A stretch of 64,000 nt of DNA from Hymenobacter sp. DG25A (GTDB lineage Bacteria; Bacteroidota; Bacteroidia; Cytophagales; Hymenobacteraceae), in the NCBI RefSeq assembly GCF_001280305.1, contig NZ_CP012623.1, positions 248,001 to 312,000 of the forward strand, read 5' to 3'. Shown here piece after piece: positions 33,690-42,486 of the stretch; position 1 is the stretch's first letter; each line of letters begins with the position of its first letter. Under the pieces are notes generated by a model. It did no database searches. It saw only the letters and a program-made list of their open reading frames with translations, and was not told the DNA's origin. The position numbers and the translations under genes were made by a program.

Positions 33690-34190
33690 ATGGATACGCC
33701 CGGCTCCCACCACAAACCCATTGTTAAGCACTACTCCAACGGTACCGTAACGGTAGTATGGCAGCCCGCGCTGTGCATTCATTCGCGGCACTGCGTGCTG
33801 GGCCTGCCGGAGGTGTTTGATTTTGAGCGCCGCCCCTGGATAGACCCCACCGCCGCCGCCAGCCCGGAAATTATGCGGCAGATAGAGCAATGCCCTTCCG
33901 GGGCGCTCAGCTACTTCCTGAACCAGGAAGCCCCGGCCGCTGCCCCCGACGACCAGAAAGCCACCGGCGCCGAAGCCATGCCCACCACCGGTATTCGGGT
34001 AGAGGTAAGCGCGGGCGGCCCCTTGCTCATCAGCGGCCCGGTGGTGGTGCACACCCCCGATGGCCAGGAGCACAGTCACCCGCGCACCGCCCTGTGCCGC
34101 TGCGGCCAATCGAAAAACAAGCCATACTGCGACGGGGCGCACCGGGACCTGCCGCCCGGCTGGGACCAGAAGGGCGCCAATCCGGCCTAA
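33690..34190 (+). CDS. YjdI-like ferredoxin domain fused to a CDGSH iron-sulfur domain
   Basis: The 166-residue protein joins two metal domains. The first (about residues 10-78) has Cys29, Cys35 and Cys68 in CIHSRHC and EQCPSGAL, the pattern of divergent 4Fe-4S mono-cluster (YjdI) domains. The second has CRCGQSKNKPYCDGAH with Cys136, Cys138, Cys147 and His151, an exact CDGSH 2Fe-2S signature. A Pro/Ala-rich linker separates them. It is probably a cytoplasmic electron-transfer or redox-sensing protein. The start at 33690 gives the usual N-terminus; an in-frame TTG lies 18 nt upstream. The partner is unknown; it sits between the RidA and MutS-like genes. Confidence 0.85.
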   Translation: MDTPGSHHKPIVKHYSNGTVTVVWQPALCIHSRHCVLGLPEVFDFERRPWIDPTAAASPEIMRQIEQCPSGALSYFLNQEAPAAAPDDQKATGAEAMPTTGIRVEVSAGGPLLISGPVVVHTPDGQEHSHPRTALCRCGQSKNKPYCDGAHRDLPPGWDQKGANPA

Positions 34191-34249
34191 CTGGGCCGGA
34201 CGGCAGCGCCGGAGAGCGTACCTTCGCGGTTCCTGAAACCTGTTCCGCT

Positions 34250-36103
34250 GTGGCTGCCGCTTCTTCCTTTCGCCCGATTACCATCTCACCTACCGATATC
34301 TTCACCGACAACCTGCCGGCCCACACCGCGCAGGAGCAGCATTTTGCGGCCCGGCACCAGGCGGTGGCCTGGCTGCGGGTAGCCGTATTTTTGGGCGGTG
34401 CGCTGGCAGTGTATCTGCTTTTAAGCCGCCAGCAGTACGCCCTCGGTTTTGGCGTGCTGGCAGCCGCTTATCTGGTATTTGTATTGGTGATGCGCTGGCA
34501 TAGCCGCCTAGGCTACCAGCGCGACCATTTCCGCCTGCTCCGGCAGATAAACCAGGAAGAGCTGGACCGCCTGGCCGGCCGCCTCAGCGGCTTTGATTCG
34601 GGCTTGCCATACATGGACGCCCAACATCCTTACACCGCCGACCTGGACGTCTTCGGGTCGCACTCGGTGTTTCAGCTGCTGAGCCGTGCTACCTCCCGCC
34701 TGGGGCAGGACCACCTGGCAGCCTGGCTGCAAACCGCCGGTACCCCGGCTAAGCTGCTGGCCCGCCAGGAAGCCGTAGCCGAGTTGGCGCCCGATGCAGC
34801 CTGGCAGCACGAGTGGCAGGCCCGTGCCCGGCACTTCCCCAAGCAGGCCGAAGACCCGCGCCGCTTCACGGAGTGGCTGCGAGCCCCCGATTTCTTCGCT
34901 GATAAAGCCTGGCTGAAGGCCCTGCTTTTTGTGTTGCCGCCCCTGGCCCTGGGCAGCGTAGGGCTCTGGCTCAGCGGTTACTCTTTATGGGTAGTGGCGC
35001 CGTTTCTGCTGCTGATGGGCGCCATTAACCACCACTACCAGGCCGCCCGCGACGCCTACTTCGACCACAGTGAGAGCATGTACGATGTGCTGCGCGCCTA
35101 CCGCGACCAGCTGGCCCTGCTGGAAGCCCGGCCGGTGCAGGCCCCGCGCCTCCTGGAGCTGCACCGCACCTTGTTTGCCGCCTCCGATGGCGCCCCGGCT
35201 TCCCGCCTAATTGGCCGGCTGGCTGTGATGGTGGATTATTTCTCGATGCGCCAAAGCACGCTGGCGGCGTTTTTTGCCAATAACCTGCTCTTCTGGGACT
35301 TCTTCTGGATGTGGCGGTTGGAAGGCTGGAAGCACCGCCTCGGCGGCCACCGCCTGGATGCTATACTGGAAGTAGTAGCCGAAACCGAAGCCCTGGTGAG
35401 CTTGGCGGCTTTTCAGTTTGCCAACCCCACCTATACCGTGCCGGAGCTGAGCTCTTCGCCTTTGGAGTTCACCGCCGAGGGCCTGGGGCATCCGCTCATC
35501 TTTACCACGGAGCGTATCACCAATGATTTCAGCACCGTGGGGCCGGGCAGCACGGGCGTGGTTACGGGCTCCAATATGTCGGGTAAAACCACTTTTCTGC
35601 GCACGGTGGGCCTGAACATGGTGCTGGCCTTGGCTGGCGCCGCAGTGTGTGCCCGCCGGCTGCGCGTAAGCCCGGCGCAGGTGTACACGGCTATGCGAAC
35701 CCAGGATAATCTGGCCGAAAGCACATCTTCTTTCTATGCCGAGCTGAAGCGCCTGCGTCTGCTGCTGGAGCTCACGGCCACCGGGCAGCCGGTTTTCTAT
35801 CTGCTGGATGAAATTCTGAAAGGCACCAACTCCCGTGACCGGCACCGCGGGGCCCGCGCCCTCATCCATCAGCTGCACCGCCGCCCCGCCAGCGGCCTGG
35901 TCAGCACTCACGACCTGGAGCTGGGCGAGCTGGCCGAGGAGTTGCCCGGCTTCGTTACCAACTATAGCTTCAACAGCACCTTCAGCGGCCAGCAGATTCA
36001 TTTTGACTACCGCCTCACACCCGGTGTATGCCGCTCCTTCAACGCCAGCCAGCTGATGCGCTTGATGGGCATTGCCGTGGAAGACGACGAGGCAGGGAAT
36101 TAA
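34250..36103 (+). CDS. Membrane-anchored MutS-like ATPase
   Basis: The protein is 617 residues from a GTG start at 34250; no in-frame ATG lies before the conserved part, so the start is tentative. Two hydrophobic regions (about residues 41-81 and 223-256) should place it in the membrane. The C-terminal domain is a MutS-family ATPase (domain V) with Walker A GSNMSGKTTFL (440-450) and Walker B VFYLLDEILKGTNS (515-528), plus a STHDLELGELA switch. The mismatch-recognition and connector domains of MutS are absent, so it is not a normal repair protein. Its relation to the short MutS subfamilies of Bacteroidota needs a tree. It lies 60 nt after the CDGSH gene. Confidence 0.85.
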   Translation: MAAASSFRPITISPTDIFTDNLPAHTAQEQHFAARHQAVAWLRVAVFLGGALAVYLLLSRQQYALGFGVLAAAYLVFVLVMRWHSRLGYQRDHFRLLRQINQEELDRLAGRLSGFDSGLPYMDAQHPYTADLDVFGSHSVFQLLSRATSRLGQDHLAAWLQTAGTPAKLLARQEAVAELAPDAAWQHEWQARARHFPKQAEDPRRFTEWLRAPDFFADKAWLKALLFVLPPLALGSVGLWLSGYSLWVVAPFLLLMGAINHHYQAARDAYFDHSESMYDVLRAYRDQLALLEARPVQAPRLLELHRTLFAASDGAPASRLIGRLAVMVDYFSMRQSTLAAFFANNLLFWDFFWMWRLEGWKHRLGGHRLDAILEVVAETEALVSLAAFQFANPTYTVPELSSSPLEFTAEGLGHPLIFTTERITNDFSTVGPGSTGVVTGSNMSGKTTFLRTVGLNMVLALAGAAVCARRLRVSPAQVYTAMRTQDNLAESTSSFYAELKRLRLLLELTATGQPVFYLLDEILKGTNSRDRHRGARALIHQLHRRPASGLVSTHDLELGELAEELPGFVTNYSFNSTFSGQQIHFDYRLTPGVCRSFNASQLMRLMGIAVEDDEAGN

Positions 36104-36276
36104 GCTGTTGGCTAACCAAGTTGCCGGCTGACTTGTTGGGTGTGCATGCAGGGCTCTGTTCTTCCGGGAAAGTGGTAATCCTGAACCAAATATGTAAACG
36201 GGGTAATATTTGCCGGCCCCGGTGTGGCCCTGCGGTGTGCAGGCTACGTAGATGACGGCAAAAGCCCGTCTTCTCT

Positions 36277-37245
36277 ATGTACGTTCGTAATAATATTCGC
36301 TGGTCTCTTATCTGGCGGGTAGCCCGACAAAATGTGTTCATTTTCACCGTATATGCCCTGCTGGTATGCGTGGTATACGGGCCATTTAATTTTCACTCCC
36401 TCTCCATTCCCTGGCAGCCGGTAGCCACGCTGGGTATTGCCGTATCGTTCTACCTGGGCTTTAAAAACAACGGCTCCTACGAGCGTTTCTGGGAGGGCCG
36501 TAAGCTCTGGGGCGGCGTGGTGAATACCAGCCGTACCTGGGCCGTGCAGGTGCTGGAATACATTACCTCCCGCGTAGATGCCCCGGATGTGGAGGCGCCC
36601 GCGGCCTCGGCGGAGGAGCTATCGGAGCGCCACCGCCGGTTGGTGTACCGCCAGATAGCCTGGTGCAACGCCCTGCGCATTCAGCTGCGCCGCCAGCCCG
36701 AGCAATGGGATATTGAGGTGGCGCCCTTTCTGGAAGTGACGGAAGCGGAGCGCATGCGGCATTACATGAACCCCGCCGCCCACCTGGTGCGCCAGCAGGC
36801 CGCCGACCTGCGCCTGCTGCGCGAAGAGCGCGGCCTGCTCAACGATTTTCAGCACGTAGGCATGATGCGCAGCCTGGAAGAGCTCTACAATCTGCAGGGC
36901 GGGTGCGAGCGAATCAAGAACACGCCTTTCCCGCGCCAGTATGCCTTCTTTAGCTATGTGTTTGTGTGGTTGTTTGCGGCCTTGCTGCCGCTGGGCCTCA
37001 TTGGCGAGTTTGCCCAGATGGGCCCCGACCATATCTGGCTGACGGTGCCTTTCTCCGTGCTGGTATCATGGGTGTTCAACACCATTGAAATTGTGGGGCA
37101 CACCAGCGAAAACCCCTTCGATAACCAGGTAAACGACGTGCCCATGACGGCACTGTGCCGCTCCATTGAAATAGACCTGCGCGAGATGCTGGGCGAAACT
37201 CACCTGCCGCCTCGCATAGAGCCCCACAACGACGTTTTGTATTAG
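36277..37245 (+). CDS. Bestrophin-family membrane channel (UPF0187)
   Basis: The 322-residue protein has the bacterial bestrophin features: an N-terminal WSLIWRVARQNVFIFTVYALL helix, LGIAVSFYLGFKNNGSYERFWEGR near residues 50-73 (the neck and the conserved ERFWEGR), and later helices at about 225-270 (FVWLFAALLPLGLIGEFAQM). The C-terminal GHTSENPFDNQVNDVPMTAL is the conserved bestrophin segment. Bacterial bestrophins are pentameric inner-membrane ion channels. It is a single gene between the MutS-like gene and a long non-coding gap. Confidence 0.92.
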   Translation: MYVRNNIRWSLIWRVARQNVFIFTVYALLVCVVYGPFNFHSLSIPWQPVATLGIAVSFYLGFKNNGSYERFWEGRKLWGGVVNTSRTWAVQVLEYITSRVDAPDVEAPAASAEELSERHRRLVYRQIAWCNALRIQLRRQPEQWDIEVAPFLEVTEAERMRHYMNPAAHLVRQQAADLRLLREERGLLNDFQHVGMMRSLEELYNLQGGCERIKNTPFPRQYAFFSYVFVWLFAALLPLGLIGEFAQMGPDHIWLTVPFSVLVSWVFNTIEIVGHTSENPFDNQVNDVPMTALCRSIEIDLREMLGETHLPPRIEPHNDVLY

Positions 37246-37719
37246 GAAATCAGCTATGAAAAATGGCTGTACTGTCCGGGTTTACCCGGCTCAGAAAAAA
37301 AATATGGCCTCTGTTCTGGTAAATCAAAAATAGCGCTATCTTACAGACCCTCTGATCAATAGGGGGTAACGTTTATTGAAATTTTAACGAGTCTTTAAAA
37401 ATCCGAAATAGGATTGTTTCTGCCTGCAGAGCCTAATAGAAAACATTAGAAGCATTAAATATTTAAATTTTCTATTAGTACCTGAACGGGAGAAACTAAC
37501 CGTCACTGATATCCGGTTAAGTTGCCGTATACCAGATTTTTATAGAATGCGTAAAAGCAAGTAGCTGCTACGTGTTAAGGATACAGTAGGAATAAAGCTC
37601 AGCTCATCATTTGTGCACGGCGGGCGGGGCTGCTACTGGAGTAAAATGAAGTCAATTAGTTGTTTTTCGCACCGCTCTGCCCCCACCTACCCACCGAAAC
37701 GCTTAGCTACTTTATTCTT
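37246..37719. other. A+T-rich non-coding gap with an 11-bp inverted repeat
   Basis: About 474 nt, far richer in A+T than the window average. It holds the perfect inverted repeat CTAATAGAAAA (37433-37443) and TTTTCTATTAG (37468-37478). No credible gene and no exact -7 element are seen. It probably contains the promoter of the next gene. Confidence 0.55.
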
Positions 37720-38088
37720 ATGGAAGTTTACCGAGAGATATTACCCGAAAGCTACTTGCTGATTCTGGCCAATGATGTGCCGGAAACCCAACAGGATGCC
37801 AATGCTCTGGATTGGGCCCTGCGCCGGGCAGCCCGTAGTGGAAAATCGAGCGTGTGGGTTGATTGCAGTCACCTGGACCACCTCCCCCCCAACGCCGCCG
37901 AACTGCTGACTTTTTACTATCATAAGTTGCATAAGCACGGCATGAACCTGGTGCTCTGCCACGTAAGTTCTCCCGTGCAGCAGGAGCTGGATAGCTTGGT
38001 GCCCGCGCTACGTCCCCCCATTGTCAATAACTTACTGGATGCCGAGCTGTTCTGTCAGCAAGAGCATTCTACACGGCGCATTGCCTGA
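37720..38088 (+). CDS. STAS-like domain protein lacking the phospho-serine
   Basis: The 122-residue protein has a STAS-like pattern: SSVWVDCSHLDHLPPNAAEL near residues 43-62, then LLTFYYHKLHKHGMNLVLCH. In typical anti-anti-sigma factors the loop after the DCS-like strand carries a Ser/Thr (as in D-S-S/T-G-L); here it reads LPPNAAEL, with no Ser or Thr. If it is a STAS protein it cannot be switched by phosphorylation in the usual way. The fold call is moderate. It is a single gene, ended by a hairpin shared with the convergent S9 peptidase gene. Confidence 0.6.
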   Translation: MEVYREILPESYLLILANDVPETQQDANALDWALRRAARSGKSSVWVDCSHLDHLPPNAAELLTFYYHKLHKHGMNLVLCHVSSPVQQELDSLVPALRPPIVNNLLDAELFCQQEHSTRRIA

Positions 38089-38155
38089 TATTAACCTGAG
38101 CCAGAAAGTAGCGCTGCCTGCAAGCAGCTAGTTACAGGCTGCTTTTCTGAACAGT

Positions 38156-38191
38156 AAAACGCCCGGCTACGGTGAGGTAGTCGGGCGTTTG
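38156..38191. terminator. Hairpin between convergent genes
   Basis: AAACGCCCG pairs with CGGGCGTTT, extended by GCTAC/GTAG with one bulge. It lies between the STAS-like gene (+) and the S9 peptidase gene (-) and can serve both. Confidence 0.75.
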
Positions 38192-38214
38192 TATTTTATG
38201 CTGGCTTAGCCCGC

Positions 38215-40278
38215 TTAATGGCCGGTAACCGGCGCTGCGCCGGGCTGCAGCGTGCGGCCCAGCCAGTCAAAGAACACCCGGTTCCAGAGCACTGCGTTCT
38301 GGGGCTTCTGAATCCAGTGGCCTTCGTTGGGGAAATACAGGAAGCGGCTGGGAATCCCCCGCAGCTGCGCCGTCCCAAAGGCTTCCATGCCCTGGCTCTC
38401 GGGCACCCGGAAGTCCTTGCCGCCATGAATGACCAGGATGGGCGTATCCCAGTTGCGGGCAAACATCTGGGGGTTGAACTCCTGGTAGGTACGGGGCTGC
38501 GGTTCCTGCCATGGGGGCCCGCCCAAATCGTGATTGGCGAAGAACATTTCCTCCGTGGTGGGGTACCAGCTTTCCAGGTTATAGAGGCCGGCGTGGGCAA
38601 TAAACGTCTTGAAGCGCCCCTGATGGTGGCCCGCCAGGAAATACACGGAGTAGCCGCCGTAAGAAGCGCCCACACAGCCGCGCCGGTCCTTATCTACAAA
38701 CGGCTCCTGGCTTACGGCATCAATAGCCGAGAGGTAATCTTTGATGGGCTGCCCACCCCAATCGGTGGAAATGCTGTTGTTCCACTCCGTGCCAAAGCCT
38801 GGCAGGCCGCGGCGGTTGGGGGCCACCACAATGTAGCCGTGGGCAGCCATCAGCTGGAAGTTCCAGCGGTAGCTCCAGCTTTGCGTAATGGGGCTTTGCG
38901 GGCCGCCCTGGCAGTACAGCAGGGTAGGGTATTTTTTGTTGGGGTCGAAGTCAGGCGGGTAGATAACGTACACCTGCATCTGCTTGCCGTCGGTGGTGGT
39001 TACGCGGCGGTCTTCCACCTTGCCCATTTTCACGCCGGCCAGCTCTGGCTGGTTCAGGTGGGTGAGGGCAGTTTCGCGGCCATTTTTCAGGTCGATGCGC
39101 ACCAGCTCGGCGGGGCTGCTGATGGTGGTTTTGTTGACGATGGCTGCGTCCTTACTCGCCAGCTCAAAGCTATTGTAGTTCTGCGGGCCCTTGGTGAGCT
39201 GCTTAATTTTGCCGCCTTTGCCGGGAATCGAGAAAATCTGCTCCGTGCCGGCCAGCACGCTTACGAAGTAAATGGTTTTGCCATCCTGGCTCCAGCGCAC
39301 GTTGCCCGCGGCCTGCTCCGAGCCTTTGGTGATATCCTCCCGCTTGCCGGATTTAAGGTCCAGCACCACAATGCCGTTGCGGTCTGACTCAAAGCCGGGC
39401 GTGGCCATGCTCAGCCAGGCTACTTTGCTGCCATCGGGCGAGAAGCTGGGTTCGGTATCGTAGCCGCCCAGGCCCTCGCTCAGGTTGCGCGTCTTGCCCG
39501 AGCGCACGTCGTAGAGGTAAATATCGGAGTTGGTGCTTTCGGCCTCGGCCTTGCCCGTGAGCTTGCGCGAGGTGTAGGCCAGCTGGTAGCCATCGGGGGA
39601 AAAGGCAATCTGCTCTGCGCCGCCAAAGGGCTGCAGGGGCGCGTCAAATTTTTCCCCGGGCATCACATCTTTCCCGTAGCCGGTGGGCTTGCCATCATCT
39701 CCCATAGGCTGGAAGAACACGTGGTTGACTTTATAGTCGTCCCAGGCGTTCCAGTGGCGGTAGTTGAGGTCGTCGATGATGCGGGCATCGGCCTTTAGCA
39801 GGTCGGGGTACCAGTCTTTCACCTCTTTGCCGGTTTTTACTTCCTGGGTGTAGAAGATAAACTTGCCGGTAGGGGCGTACTTCAGGTTGGCAATGCCTTC
39901 TTCCGGAAAGGCGCTCAGCTTCTGCAGGCCGGACCCATCGGGGTTCATTTCATAGAGCTGGTCGGAGCCGCCTTCGGCGCTGATGTAGGTAAGTTTTTTG
40001 CCATCGGGGCGCCAGTTCAGGTTGCCTTCACTGCCGGGCGTGTTGGTGAGCTGCTTCATGGCCCCGCCGGTGGCCGGCATCACAAAAATGTCGGCGTTGC
40101 CTTTGTTATCGGCCAGGTTGTAGCGCGTAACGGTGAAAGCCACCTGTCGTCCGTCCGGCGACACCTGCATTTCGCCCAGCCGGCCCATCTTCCAGAGAAG
40201 CTCCGGCGTGAGTACGCCTGATTGGGCTGCGGCTGCCAAGGGAAGGCAGAGCAGCGCCGCGAGAAAGGATTTTTTCAT
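38215..40278 (-). CDS. S9-family prolyl-oligopeptidase-like serine peptidase
   Basis: The 687-residue exported peptidase starts at the ATG at 40278 with a signal peptide (FLAALLCLPLAAAAQ). An N-terminal beta-propeller (about residues 30-400) has repeated SPDG turns, such as VSPDGRQVAF, FSPDGYQLAY and FSPDGSKVAW. The alpha/beta-hydrolase domain carries Ser539 in GASYGGYS, Asp622 in GGKDFRV and His654 in NEGHW. It is the dipeptidyl-peptidase/acylaminoacyl-peptidase type and should act in the periplasm. The frame stays open upstream to 41037, but that stretch overlaps the LysR gene and is not part of the protein. It is divergent from the LysR gene. Confidence 0.94.
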   Translation of the reverse strand: MKKSFLAALLCLPLAAAAQSGVLTPELLWKMGRLGEMQVSPDGRQVAFTVTRYNLADNKGNADIFVMPATGGAMKQLTNTPGSEGNLNWRPDGKKLTYISAEGGSDQLYEMNPDGSGLQKLSAFPEEGIANLKYAPTGKFIFYTQEVKTGKEVKDWYPDLLKADARIIDDLNYRHWNAWDDYKVNHVFFQPMGDDGKPTGYGKDVMPGEKFDAPLQPFGGAEQIAFSPDGYQLAYTSRKLTGKAEAESTNSDIYLYDVRSGKTRNLSEGLGGYDTEPSFSPDGSKVAWLSMATPGFESDRNGIVVLDLKSGKREDITKGSEQAAGNVRWSQDGKTIYFVSVLAGTEQIFSIPGKGGKIKQLTKGPQNYNSFELASKDAAIVNKTTISSPAELVRIDLKNGRETALTHLNQPELAGVKMGKVEDRRVTTTDGKQMQVYVIYPPDFDPNKKYPTLLYCQGGPQSPITQSWSYRWNFQLMAAHGYIVVAPNRRGLPGFGTEWNNSISTDWGGQPIKDYLSAIDAVSQEPFVDKDRRGCVGASYGGYSVYFLAGHHQGRFKTFIAHAGLYNLESWYPTTEEMFFANHDLGGPPWQEPQPRTYQEFNPQMFARNWDTPILVIHGGKDFRVPESQGMEAFGTAQLRGIPSRFLYFPNEGHWIQKPQNAVLWNRVFFDWLGRTLQPGAAPVTGH

Positions 40279-40386
40279 CAGAAAAAAGAATGGGATTTTG
40301 CGCGCAAGGTAGCCACCATGCCGCAAACTGTGCCCAATGCCGTAGCTTGCCGGCCCGCTCCGGCGGCCTGCTTTAACCTGTAGCGC

Positions 40387-41286
40387 ATGCCCGATTTCCG
40401 TCTTCGTGTTTTTCAGACCGTGGCCCGGCACCTGAGCTTTACCAAGGCCGCGCAGGAGCTGTTCATCAGCCAGCCCGCCGTTACCAAGCACGTGCGGGAG
40501 CTGGAGCGCAGCTACGGGCAGCGCCTGTTTGAGCGCCGCGGCAACCGCGTAGCCCTCACCGCCGCCGGCCACCTGCTGCTCACCCACGCCGATACCGTGG
40601 AAGCCCTCCACCATCAGCTCACCGACCAGCTCTACGCCCTGCACCACGAAGCCGCGGGGCGCTTGCGCCTGGGCGCCAGCACCACGCTGGCCCAGTACGT
40701 GCTGCCTCCCATTCTGCCCGCTTTTCAGGCCCGCTACCCGCATATTGAGCTCACCATGCTCAATGCCAACTCCGAGCAGATTGCCGAAGCCCTCCTGCAC
40801 GGCCACCTGGACCTGGCTTTTGTGGAAGGCCGCAGCAAAAACCGCGACCTGCACTATGAGCTCCTGCTGCAGGATGAACTGGTAGCCGTGCGACGGAGTA
40901 CGGGTACCCCGCCCGTGGCCATGACCTTGGCCGAAGCCCTGCAGCACCCGCTGGTGTTGCGGGAGCGGGGCTCCGGCACCCTGGAGGTGCTGGAATTTGC
41001 CCTGCGCACCCAGCAGATCCGGCTGGACCAGCTCCACGTGGCGCTCTACCTCGATAATACGGAAGGCATCAAGTCCTACCTGGAAGCAGCGCCGGCCTGC
41101 CTGGGGTTTGTGTCGCAGCGGGCTGTGACGCGGGATGTGCAGGTAGGCCGCCTGGAAATTGTGCCCATACCGGAGCTGCGCCTGGCCCGGCAGTTTGAAG
41201 CTGCCTGGGTGCAGGGGCAGCCTTTATCGGCGCAGGCGGAGCGCTTCCTGGCGTATGCCCGGCGTGAGCTGCTGGAAGAGGTATAA
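40387..41286 (+). CDS. LysR-family transcriptional regulator
   Basis: The 299-residue regulator has an N-terminal winged helix (FRLRVFQTVARHLSFTKAAQ, then ELFISQPAVTKHVRELERSY) at about residues 3-60 and a periplasmic-binding-protein-like effector domain (LGASTTLAQYVLPPILPAFQ to the end). The helix residues match the CysB/YeiE branch in general form. The next gene (76 nt away, same strand) is a YeiH-type transporter; a LysR/YeiH pair (yeiE-yeiH) is known in E. coli, which suggests that this protein controls the transporter. The effector is unknown. Confidence 0.92.
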   Translation: MPDFRLRVFQTVARHLSFTKAAQELFISQPAVTKHVRELERSYGQRLFERRGNRVALTAAGHLLLTHADTVEALHHQLTDQLYALHHEAAGRLRLGASTTLAQYVLPPILPAFQARYPHIELTMLNANSEQIAEALLHGHLDLAFVEGRSKNRDLHYELLLQDELVAVRRSTGTPPVAMTLAEALQHPLVLRERGSGTLEVLEFALRTQQIRLDQLHVALYLDNTEGIKSYLEAAPACLGFVSQRAVTRDVQVGRLEIVPIPELRLARQFEAAWVQGQPLSAQAERFLAYARRELLEEV

Positions 41287-41339
41287 CGTCAGGTTATTGC
41301 TGATAATCTTTTTTGATTATCGATAGGGGGGGCGGCGCG

Positions 41340-41347
41340 TAAGTTTG
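41340..41347 (+). promoter_or_regulatory. Candidate -7 element for the YeiH gene
   Basis: TAAGTTTG matches TAnnTTTG exactly. A TTTG lies 24 nt upstream, longer than the usual 19-21. It would allow expression separately from the LysR gene. Confidence 0.4.
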
Positions 41348-41373
41348 GGGTACTATTTGCTGTGCCCCGGTTT

Positions 41374-42402
41374 ATGAAAAGTGCCCACCCGTTATCCTCT
41401 TCCGGTAGTAAACCTGTTTTTACTGCTGACCGCTGGGCTGCGCTTCTGGCGCACCGCTGGGAGATAAGGGGGCTGGCCGTTACGCCGCGCATTCTGATTT
41501 TTGGTATTGCTCTGCTCATTTGCCTGTCGCCGTGGGGCTCACCGCCGCTGGCCCTGGCGCTGGGGCTGGTGGTAGCACTGGTCATTGGCAACCCTTTTCC
41601 GGCGCAAAGCCGGCGTTACACCAGCAAGCTGCTGCAATGGTCGGTAGTAGGGCTGGGGTTTGGGATGAATGCCCAGACGGCCCTGCAGGCCGGGCGCGAG
41701 GGGCTGCTGTTCACCGTAGTTTCTATTCTGGGCACGCTCACCCTGGGGTTTCTGGTAGGCCGCTGGCTGGGTATCGACCGTAAAATTTCCCATCTCATTT
41801 CCAGTGGCACTGCTATTTGCGGGGGCAGTGCCATTGCGGCTGTGGGGCCGGTCATTCAGGCTGAGGAAGGGCAGATGTCGGTGGCGCTGGGCACGGTGTT
41901 TATTCTGAACTCGGTAGCCTTGTTTCTGTTTCCGGCGGTGGGCCATGCCCTGCAGATGAGCCAGAACCAGTTTGGCCTCTGGGCCGCCATTGCCATTCAC
42001 GATACCAGCTCCGTGGTAGGCGCCGCCAGCCACTACGGCGACCAGGCCCTGCAGATTGCCACCACCGTTAAGCTGGCCCGTGCCCTCTGGATTATTCCCG
42101 TGGCCCTGGGCACCGCTTTCTTCTTCAAAACCAAAGAGGCCAAAGTAAAGCTGCCGTGGTTTATTCTAGGGTTTGTGGGCGCCATGCTGCTCAATACCCT
42201 GGTGCCGGCGCTGCAGCCGTTTACTCCTGCCATTGTAAAGCTGGCCAAGCTGGGCCTCACCGTTACATTGTTTCTGATTGGGGCCGGGCTTTCTCTGGCA
42301 GTGCTGCGCTCCGTGGGTGTGCGCCCCTTTGTGCAGGGCATTCTGCTGTGGGGCGTGGTTTCGGCCGCTTCGCTCTGGGTTATTCTGCACACGGTGGTGT
42401 AG
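41374..42402 (+). CDS. YeiH-family (UPF0324) membrane transporter
   Basis: The 342-residue inner-membrane protein (ATG at 41374; an in-frame GTG lies 12 nt upstream) has about ten membrane segments, for example ILIFGIALLICLSPW, LALALGLVVALVIGNP and LGLTVTLFLIGAGLSLAVL. Conserved UPF0324 segments are LQWSVVGLGFGMNAQTALQA, SSGTAICGGSAIAAVGPVIQ and AAIAIHDTSSVVGAASHYGD. Family members are annotated as putative sulfate exporters; the substrate is not proven. The LysR gene just upstream is probably its regulator. A strong bidirectional hairpin follows. Confidence 0.9.
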   Translation: MKSAHPLSSSGSKPVFTADRWAALLAHRWEIRGLAVTPRILIFGIALLICLSPWGSPPLALALGLVVALVIGNPFPAQSRRYTSKLLQWSVVGLGFGMNAQTALQAGREGLLFTVVSILGTLTLGFLVGRWLGIDRKISHLISSGTAICGGSAIAAVGPVIQAEEGQMSVALGTVFILNSVALFLFPAVGHALQMSQNQFGLWAAIAIHDTSSVVGAASHYGDQALQIATTVKLARALWIIPVALGTAFFFKTKEAKVKLPWFILGFVGAMLLNTLVPALQPFTPAIVKLAKLGLTVTLFLIGAGLSLAVLRSVGVRPFVQGILLWGVVSAASLWVILHTVV

Positions 42403-42423
42403 CTAAGGCTTACCCTTCTGATC

Positions 42424-42463
42424 ATAAAAAAGGGCCGGCTTGATACCAAGCCGGCCTTTTTTG
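42424..42463. terminator. Bidirectional intrinsic terminator
   Basis: A GGCCGGCTT / AAGCCGGCC stem with A-residues on the left and T-residues on the right, between the YeiH gene (+) and the small minus-strand gene. Confidence 0.88.
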
Positions 42464-42486
42464 TGCAAATGGATGTTCAGTATTAA

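Noticed and set aside
33890..34249. Extension of the MutS-like frame upstream of 34250
   Set aside because: It overlaps the CDGSH gene in another frame and its sequence is low-complexity, Pro/Arg/Gly-rich.
40279..41037. Extension of the S9 peptidase frame upstream of 40278
   Set aside because: It overlaps the LysR gene in antisense, and the signal peptide at 40278 marks the true start.
38215..42402. S9 peptidase, LysR and YeiH as one functional unit
   Set aside because: The S9 gene is divergent and its upstream region is short; only LysR and YeiH have a known pairing.
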